Part shown: positions 57,074 through 64,000 of the stretch, one piece after another
How positions within the stretch are numbered: position 1 is the stretch's first letter
Layout of the letters: every line of letters begins with the position of its first letter
From: Rhabditophanes sp. KR3021
Taxonomy: Eukaryota; Nematoda; Chromadorea; Rhabditida; Alloionematidae
Reading direction: 5' to 3'
DNA length: 64,000 bases
Assembly (NCBI GenBank): GCA_963281155.1
Contig: CAUJLY010000006.1
Span: 930,001 to 994,000, forward strand
Program-made: the position numbers and the translations under genes
Notes under the pieces: generated by a model
The model's input: the letters and a program-made list of their open reading frames with translations, nothing else
Told to the model about the DNA's origin: nothing
Database searches by the model: none

Positions 57074-57379
57074 TTAGTGACGAAATGCAACAAGTTCATG
57101 TCTGTTATAAACATTTCTGAAGTCATATTTGTCATTAGTAATAGATGGGTAACTTTGTGTCTGTCTTTTGTTGATTGCTTTCGTAATTTTGAGAAAATCT
57201 GTATCTTTGCCAAGATTAGTATCTCTTTTTGATTGTAATAGTCCAGCAGAATCAGCTTGTTCAAAAATATGGCTCTGAGTAGCTTCTTTTTTAAGTCTAG
57301 CCCCTTGTTCATCAACAGCCTCACAAAGCATAAGAGAAGCAATAGCAACGGCTAACATACAATTGTAGAAATATTTCAT
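57074..57379 (-). CDS. secreted peptide precursor, possibly neuropeptide-like
   Basis: 101 residues from ATG (MKYFYNCMLAVAIASLMLCEA, signal peptide). The prepeptide has dibasic sites LKK, SKR (about residue 51) and NKR (about residue 71). These would release a peptide of about 18 residues between the KR sites (DTNLGKDTDFLKITKAIN) and a C-terminal one starting QTQSYPS, whose N-terminal Gln could cyclise. Single exon. No copy of a known neuropeptide motif (RFamide, GYG) is present, so the peptide role is inferred. Confidence 0.55.
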   Translation of the reverse strand: MKYFYNCMLAVAIASLMLCEAVDEQGARLKKEATQSHIFEQADSAGLLQSKRDTNLGKDTDFLKITKAINKRQTQSYPSITNDKYDFRNVYNRHELVAFRH

Positions 57380-57648
57380 TTTAAAAAACACAATTATAAA
57401 TTTAACCTACAAATGGTTTCTTTAAATACCTTTGTAGATGTACATATTTACTTACTAAATTTAACTATATCATACGTACATTTGTACTCTGAGCATCCTC
57501 ACAATAACATAGAACGTGTACGTATATTTTTCAATGAAATATCACATAACCGGAAATCTATTATTAATAATATATTTGATAAATTTGTAGGGTGCTTCCC
57601 AAAGAATGATCTATTATTAATTTTTAAACATATTACTCGTCTATCTAT

Positions 57649-58236
57649 TTAAAGTTTATTTGAAAAACATAAAATACAAAAATTAATTGACATCTTCGCA
57701 ATTTCTTGGTGTATTGGATTCCATATCCTCATCTTTTCCAATTCAATTTTGTTGATTTCAATTATTTTCGTAACTCCATCACCAAACAGTACGCGTCGGC
57801 CACTGATAATGGAATAATTTCTAAAAATAAAATAAATTGTATTTATTTTTTGCTTAAGATCCAACTGACCTTCTTCTATAATAGTCACATTGCTTTCACT
57901 ATCAACTTCCATCAACTCCTGATCATCTTGGCTATCGTGATCCATACTTTCAAGAACCTCTCTGTTAGACTGATCATTATTTGCTAATGTTTCGATTAAA
58001 TCATAGTAATTTAAATTAGCATTATGCAGTAAAACCAATGGCCAAATTCGACAATGTGCAGTGTCAAAGGGAAAGTTTACTGAGAACTGATAATTAGTTC
58101 TGTCCGAAGGCAAAGGACTGAAAATACCAAATCCGATTTTGTACTTATTTCCAAGTAACGCAAGATATAAAACGCACTTTGGCACTCTTTTTATGCTTAA
58201 AACATTAAAAGTTAGCAATAATAATTTCTTCCGCAT
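57649..58236 (-). CDS. hypothetical protein with acidic region
   Basis: Open frame of 195 codons from ATG (MRKKLLLLTF). An acidic stretch (MDHDSQDDQELMEVDSES) follows a folded-looking part (YQFSVNFPFDTAHCRIWPLV). A 49-nt intron-like segment (GTCAGT...ATTTTTAG, about 57870-57822) begins after ...TIIEE. If removed, the C-terminus becomes short (about 142 residues in all); if retained, the frame runs to ...RRVLFGDGVTKIIEINKIEL. Both options are kept. Not recognised. Confidence 0.45.
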   Translation of the reverse strand: MRKKLLLLTFNVLSIKRVPKCVLYLALLGNKYKIGFGIFSPLPSDRTNYQFSVNFPFDTAHCRIWPLVLLHNANLNYYDLIETLANNDQSNREVLESMDHDSQDDQELMEVDSESNVTIIEEGQLDLKQKINTIYFIFRNYSIISGRRVLFGDGVTKIIEINKIELEKMRIWNPIHQEIAKMSINFCILCFSNKL

Positions 58237-58926
58237 ACATAAGTGTGAAAAATATTTTATTATGTAAAAAAATTTGATCAGTATCTCCCTTTCACTCTAT
58301 CAAATGAGGCTCGGAAAAAAGAGTCATATTATACTTTTTATGTTTTTTTTAATGCGTTAAAGTTTGAGAAGATTTGACTTGTAAATTTCTATTAATTTGT
58401 AAAAATTCATTATTTTAGCAGACACAATATAATTTTGTTTTAATTAAGTGAATTTCAGTTTATTTATTACCTTTTTATACACTAACTTTGGTTATTAAAA
58501 AGCAAACACCACCCATATAAGTAAAAACAAGATGCTTTCCATCAACTTATATGTACTTGTTCTATGTTTCGGTTAAGTTAATGCATCAACTGAAAAGTAT
58601 TTTCCAAGTATAACTGGAAACTTGATTTATACACACATCATCAATGATTATATCATTAAAACACACTAAAATTTGATTATTTTCTTATCTATAAAGCTTA
58701 CAAATATTGTTAGATTATGTATATGCATAATCAACGGGAATGAAAGGGTACAAAATGATGTGAGCGTTGTAGGGAACATTTGATAAGAATGGCTTGACAT
58801 GATATATAAAACTTAAATGCAGTGGGAGCTTATCAAAGTAGAGTGTTATTAGCTATAATAGATTGATTTGATCATTCTAGAAATCGTTTATAACGCCAAA
58901 AATGTGGAAGTAAATAACATTGAATT
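58237..58926. promoter_or_regulatory. lipase upstream region
   Basis: No gene. TATATAAA at 58803-58810 and CTTATCA (a TGATAAG GATA site on the other strand) at 58829-58835 precede the lipase, a combination typical of gut-expressed worm genes. The remainder is AT-rich. Confidence 0.45.
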
Positions 58927-59875
58927 ATGCAACTATTCAAAGCTTGTGTTTTGGTGGCTTTAATTGTTTCAGCAAGTGCTGGTTATAGTGATTCCCTTGC
59001 AAGAGATATTTTTTGGCCAATGGTAAGATCATATTTTATGAGTCAATTAAAAACGTTTTTTAGTGTGCTGCTTCGTACTCACATCACCCCGAAAATTGTA
59101 TTGCAAACAAATTAACTAATTCAAAATTAGTCAAACAAGTGACTGTTCCGTGTGATGCTGCTAAAAATGATAATTGTTCAGGATTCATTGCTGTTGACAA
59201 CAAAGAAAAAGTTATTTTAATTATTTTTAGAGGAACTGAAGGTTTTACTCAATTACTTACGGAAGGAAGCAGTGAGGTGTTCTCCGCACCAGCTCAATTT
59301 TTAGGTGGAGGTGTTTCTCCCTATTTCTTGAATGCTTTTAATCAAGTTTGGTTTGGTGGTTTGAAAGATGCATTTTTGACTGTCAGAAATACTAATCCTA
59401 CTTTTAAAGTATGGGTAACTGGACATAGTCTTGGAGGAAGTATGGCAAATATTGCTGCTGCCACAATTGCTAGTAATGGATATGCTGCTTCTTCTAACAT
59501 GTTGTTGGTAACGATGGGAGAACCAAGAACTGGAAACGCTGCTTTTGCCAAAGCTTATGATGCTTTGAATGTCGAAAGTTATAGAGTTACTCATAAGTAA
59601 GCTGCATGTTTGATTACTAAATTAACTTGTTTAGACACGACATCGTTCCTCATATACCTCCAAAGCATGTCAATCCTTACGGATATGAACATCACAAGAG
59701 TGAAGTTTTTTACGATAATGATATGAGTTCTGGATCTGCTTATAAAATCTGCAGTGGGGACGATTCCAACAAATGCTCATCTGCTAGTTTATTGGATGTT
59801 TCTGTCACCGATCATTTTGATTACTTTAATATCGTAGTTCCGGATTATGGAGTAGCCGGATGTATTTCAAAGTAA
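58927..59875 (+). CDS. secreted class 3 (fungal-type) lipase
   Basis: Exons 58927-59022, 59064-59596 and 59635-59875 give 289 residues. Signal peptide MQLFKACVLVALIVSASA. Alpha/beta-hydrolase marks: VILIIFRGTEG (oxyanion strand), nucleophile elbow VTGHSLGGS with Ser154, GEPRTGN, Asp212 in HDIVPHIPP, and His270 in VTDHFDYF. Hydrolyses acylglycerols, probably in the gut lumen or extracellular space. The first intron is 41 nt and phase 0; the second splits a Lys codon. Intact; Cys-rich segments suggest disulfides. Confidence 0.93.
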
Positions 59876-61539
59876 CTTTTAATTGATATTTCAATGAATA
59901 TTAAATGGTTTCAATAAATATGTTTCATGTGTAAAATGGTGTTATTTAAAAAATGTTTACTGTCAACAAGTAACTATTTAAGAGCTTATTAAATATTTCT
60001 TCTAATTATCAGAAACGTTTTTTCAATTTCCTTGAGATTTTTTTGAAGTTGTTAAAAACGGCTCTCACGGCATGGGGAGTCAACAAGTAAAAAATGTGTT
60101 TTGTTAGTTCTGTGGAGCATACTCAGGTGCAATTAATATCATACTCAGTTTTTTTTAAAGATCTGTCTTAGCACGATAATAAGAGTCCAGTTATGTAATA
60201 ATTCTTAATCTTGATCAGTGAGGCCGTCCAACTCGGTATAGCGTTTAATTATTTCGCCCATTTTGTATATACACACGGGGCTACATAATGCGCATTAAAG
60301 TTTTCATTTCTTTAAGAGACCGTCGGCAGGGCAATGCTTATAAAAGACGTTGTGAAAACTCAATAAGTGACTAGCCATAGGCCGACGTAATTTATAAATA
60401 ACAAGACTTTGGGTTTCATGAATCTCGAATACCGTCAGAAGTATCCGACCTGAGATGGTATATGGTTTCTTCGGCCCTTCGATACGAAAATATACACACT
60501 AAAATTATTCTCCTGAGTTTTTATGATTTATTTTTTCCTCCTTCTTCCGTCTGGTAATTCTTAAATTCTGTAAATACATTCGTGACATTTTTTGTTTATA
60601 ATTAAATTAATTCACACAGGATGGGGTTATGTAATAAAAAATAACTGATCAGAGGTCATAATAACCAATCATTAATATCATACGATGACGGCGCCTAATT
60701 CGTACGTTGATCTATTTAAATCCTTTGTTAGTTGTTATATCAAAACACATCGCACAAATGCTAAAGATTAGAACAATGATCATATGGAATTAAAGGTGCT
60801 TCCTATATAAAGTAAACAAAATTTAAAAAAATACGATTTATGACAACAACTTAATGGGATTAACCCTTTTTTAATATTGACAACAAAAAACACAATGATA
60901 AATAATACACTGAGAAAGAAGTTCAAAAATGGTATATAAACTCTTGATAATTTCATTATGTCTTCTTGTTCTTTTTGCTATTACTATTAAATTACTCAAT
61001 TAGTTCAAATTTTTTATTACATTTAAAAGACCAATAAATGCAAAATTTAATATTATTAGTGCATATTTCCTAGTATATGATTTGAAAATAATTTCATGAC
61101 ATGATAATTTTTAAAATAAGTACTTATTAGGTATTTTATAGGCTATCAAAATATTTATAGTAAGTAGATTTCATGGTACATTTCAATTATTCACACAAAT
61201 GTTCAGTATTAAATTGAGTTCATTTTGTGTCTCTTTAATGATAAACTTATAAATCAGTGATAATATTTATTATGTTTACTGGTAATAGCCTATAAATAAT
61301 ATTTAATATAACTTCTGGGATTGCTGGAACATTACATCAAGTAGGCTATAATAATTAAATGAATAAAAAACAAAAATTGTTGTAATAATGAAGTGAATAG
61401 AAAAACAAAAATTATCGTAATATAAGTGTTAAACATATTTAATTAATTAATAATTTAAAATTATATGCATCTGTTCGATGAGTAATTAAAAATTAATAAA
61501 CACGCTCAGAATGTAAGCTTTTTATTTATTAATCTCAAA
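59876..61539. other. intergenic with a GC-richer structured island
   Basis: At about 60200-60500 the sequence is GC-richer and holds complementary arms, notably CGTCGGC (60321-60327) with GCCGACG (60381-60387), and ATACC (60429-60433) with GGTAT (60457-60461). No coding frame fits. A short single-helix frame at about 60929-61003 and a direct repeat at about 61363-61420 (AATAAAAAACAAAAATTGTT type) are also present. Confidence 0.4.
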
Positions 61540-62549
61540 ATGGTTTTTGAGGACGACGTGTATTTTAACATTATTTCTTATTATGGTTATATAGCATTTA
61601 CTTTGCATATTTTACTTTATCCAGTGGTCTATTTTTTTGTACCACACCAAAAAGACATTTTCACAATTTTAATCTTTATAATCAAATTAAACGAAGCCAT
61701 AGTAGTAATTTTGATAGGCAACATTCTTAATTCAAAATTCTTATTCCCAATATTTGGATTTATTTCAAAAGGCTCATGTTTTTATGCAGGGGAATGGTTA
61801 TGTTCTATTTCATTTGTTCTTATTGTAATTTGTATAGGAAACATATCGAACTTTACGGGAATTGTAATAACTTTTCGGAATAATGTGTTTGTAAGAGGAG
61901 GTTCAAAATATAGCATATGTACATTTCAAAAATTCTTCTATTCCACGTTTTGGGTAATTTTTCCAATTGCCGGAATTGGCTTTTCATATACAATGCCATT
62001 AAGTTTAGATGGAGTTTCTAAATCTTACCCAAATGTAAGTCTTTCAAAATACAAATTGATAAATGATCTTTACAGGACTTGGCGATTTTGAAGCCATATA
62101 AAAATAACAACCTACTTATTTTTAGCGCTGATTTAAGTCCATTTTTTATTTGCGCTTTAATTTATGTGTGCTCAACATATTTTCTCGGTCCAGCACATTT
62201 TATGGTTACGAGATATTTTCCTTTACTTGCCAAACTAAAACAACTAAAAAAAGAATGTCGTATTGAAACGGCAAAGAAACTCGAGCGTGCCATTTTTAAG
62301 ATCAATATTATGGTCGCCTTGCCTATAACTTTTGCTTTGCTTCCGTGTTTTGGATGTCTATTTTCTTCAGTTTTATTTAAGATTAATTTTTCAAAAGAAG
62401 TCCAGCAAAATTTATCACAAATGACGGTTTTATTTCCCACATCATACTTACTTTGTTCTCAAATTTTGGCAATTTATCTGATTTATGATTCTAAACAAAT
62501 TCGCAAAACACCTGCCAAAATCAGGAATACTATGGAAACTCGTGCATAA
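61540..62549 (+). CDS. serpentine receptor, two exons
   Basis: Exons 61540-62034 and 62076-62549 (phase-0 intron, 41 nt) give 322 residues with seven hydrophobic segments. It has the same architecture as the 21.9 and 27.2 kb receptors (RNNVFVRGG after TM4, intron in the same place, a basic loop KKLERAIFKINI before TM6, FPTSYLLCSQILAIYLIY in TM7) but is diverged. Predicted chemosensory GPCR. Frame intact. Confidence 0.78.
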
Positions 62550-63831
62550 TTAAAAGTAATCTGAAATAAGCTATGTTGTTCAAAATAAATAAATTATTTA
62601 AAAAGATTCAGTTGTTAAAACAAAATTCTTTTAGGTAATCATAAATATACCGCATGTTATATCTTGTCCAATTGTCTTATTAAATTCATGCTAAACAGTC
62701 TTTGAATCATAAGTAGGGAGAACGGATTCTAGTAATCAAACGATAATATTGCTTGATATGTATTGTTGATACAATTTATAAATAATATAATTGGAAATTA
62801 TTAACCAATCAACATTCATTTTTGAATCAAAACTTTTCTTGACTTAATATGTAATTTTAAAACAACAATTTATAATTATTAAAAAAAGAATAAAGTGGAA
62901 ATATACGGCGGTTGACCATTTTCACATTTTGGTAAAATTATAGACAATTGTTTAAGGAACGAAAGGTAAGAGAACAGAACTTATTATTAGATAAAAATGG
63001 TTAGACTATATGTCTTGTATGATGCACTAAATATACATGATAACAATATTTAAATACTATAAATGCAAATTATACAACAACAATCGTCAGCATTTGATGG
63101 TTTTTAACACTTTTGGCAGAAAAACAAACTCGGCGTAAAAAATGTTCTGTGTAAACTTCAAAAATAATAAAAGTTCAGTTGTTAAACGTCGACGAATCAA
63201 CGGGATATCAAAAAATCCTTCATAATATGACATGTTACATTTACTTTGTATTCTTAAAAAATTCAATAAGATATTTAAATAGCGTTATTTGAATATTGCT
63301 CGAAGGAAGTCACAAAACATTATTAATTCCTCAATAATTATGATGTATATATTTACTTAACTCGGTAAAAAAAATTAAATATTTGTTTATGTAAATATTA
63401 CAGATGATTTCACTTACAAAAGTTACACATGCACAATAATACTTATCACAACTAATTACATATGCTACTGTTAACGTCATTTTTTAGCAAAAAAATTGAA
63501 AGTTTACTTTGCAGACTAATGCATTACAACTTTTATTCTTGTACTTTTGATGATCTCTAATAGAATAGTCATCCATTGTTGTTCTCAACAAAGAGCTTTT
63601 GAGGATAATACTATTTAGCACATTAATTATGTAAATACACACAAATGTTACAAACACAAGTGTAAACAAGAAGGTTTATTTTTAACTTATGTATTTGAGC
63701 AAATCACAAATGATACACATGATTTTTGTAAAATAACAATTTGAGGAAGTAAATCCACCTTTAACACAAGTAAGTTAATACTATAAAACAGGCAACAAAT
63801 TTCATTTATTATCACTCCTCAAATTCAAATT
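62550..63831. other. intergenic, no gene seen
   Basis: About 1.3 kb of AT-rich sequence. A TATA box (CTATAAAACA at about 63780) serves the gene at the right edge. Confidence 0.45.
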
Positions 63832-64000
63832 ATGATGTCCTCTATTGCTCTACCATTATTGTTCTCCTTCTTTTTCCTGGCCAATGGAAGAGCTTTTTCA
63901 GATGATTCAAACGACTTGGTAAGAAATGTTCGTCAGACTCAACAACAATCTAGTGTTACCTTGACATGTGTTGATGAAGTTAAATTACCTAAAGAAATAG
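63832..64000 (+). CDS. secreted protein, 5' part (runs off the window)
   Basis: Two adjacent ATGs begin a signal peptide (MMSSIALPLLFSFFFLANGR). A polar mature part (FSDDSNDLVRNVRQTQQQSS) and VTLTCVDEVKLPKE follow, open to the last base. The TATA box lies about 50 nt upstream. Only 56 codons are visible, so the family cannot be judged. Confidence 0.65.
   Translation, partial: MMSSIALPLLFSFFFLANGRAFSDDSNDLVRNVRQTQQQSSVTLTCVDEVKLPKEI

Noticed and set aside
60220..60260. Possible tRNA or 5S rRNA in the structured island
   Set aside because: No T-arm, anticodon arm or 5S box pattern can be assembled.
1..64000. CRISPR arrays, bacterial operons, phage or viral genes
   Set aside because: Nothing of the kind seen; introns, SL RNA and gene families are those of a nematode nuclear genome.

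Overview
This window reads as AT-rich nuclear DNA of a nematode. The strongest evidence is two complete spliced-leader (SL) RNA genes with an SL exon, donor site, Sm site and 3' hairpin. Many introns are only 36-50 nt, start GTAAG and end TTTTAG. Chemoreceptor (serpentine 7TM) genes dominate, and ShKT-domain, choline-kinase-like, UGT, CYP2-like P450 and class 3 lipase genes fit the same picture. The SL exon (GGTTTAAAAAACCC followed by AGTTTGAG) differs from C. elegans SL1 in the middle. This suggests a clade IV type worm (strongyloidid, Rhabditophanes or panagrolaimid relative), but that placement is an inference.

Layout. 0-9 kb: partial tRNA, two intact receptors, several decayed genes (including an ADAM-like metalloprotease relic), tRNA-Lys. 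10-16 kb: two P450 genes flank a four-exon receptor and a truncated histone H3 head; the second P450 carries a one-base frameshift. 16-21 kb: decayed LRR/F-box-like pieces, an intact short-chain dehydrogenase and a convergent Mediator subunit 22 gene. 21-28 kb: receptor cluster with intact copies, pseudogenes and an SL RNA gene. 28-38 kb: two choline-kinase-like loci (one 5'-truncated), a sigma-type GST, another receptor, a nine-exon ShKT protein with a 5-nt exon, and the SRP RNA gene. 38-49 kb: UGT, a coiled-coil protein, the second SL RNA gene, more receptors and receptor fragments, and a small TIR element. 49-60 kb: small secreted proteins, a nucleoside transporter, duplicated acidic and glycine-rich secreted genes, a possible neuropeptide precursor and a class 3 lipase. 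60-64 kb: a GC-richer structured island, one more receptor and the start of a secreted protein.

There are no operons in a bacterial sense. P450, UGT, GST and SDR would form a typical phase I/II detoxification set, but they are scattered among receptors. About half of the receptor copies are broken, which is the birth-and-death turnover usual for nematode chemoreceptor clusters. Exon joins were worked out by eye from splice consensus and reading-frame continuity. Protein families were recognised by motif only; no database search was run.
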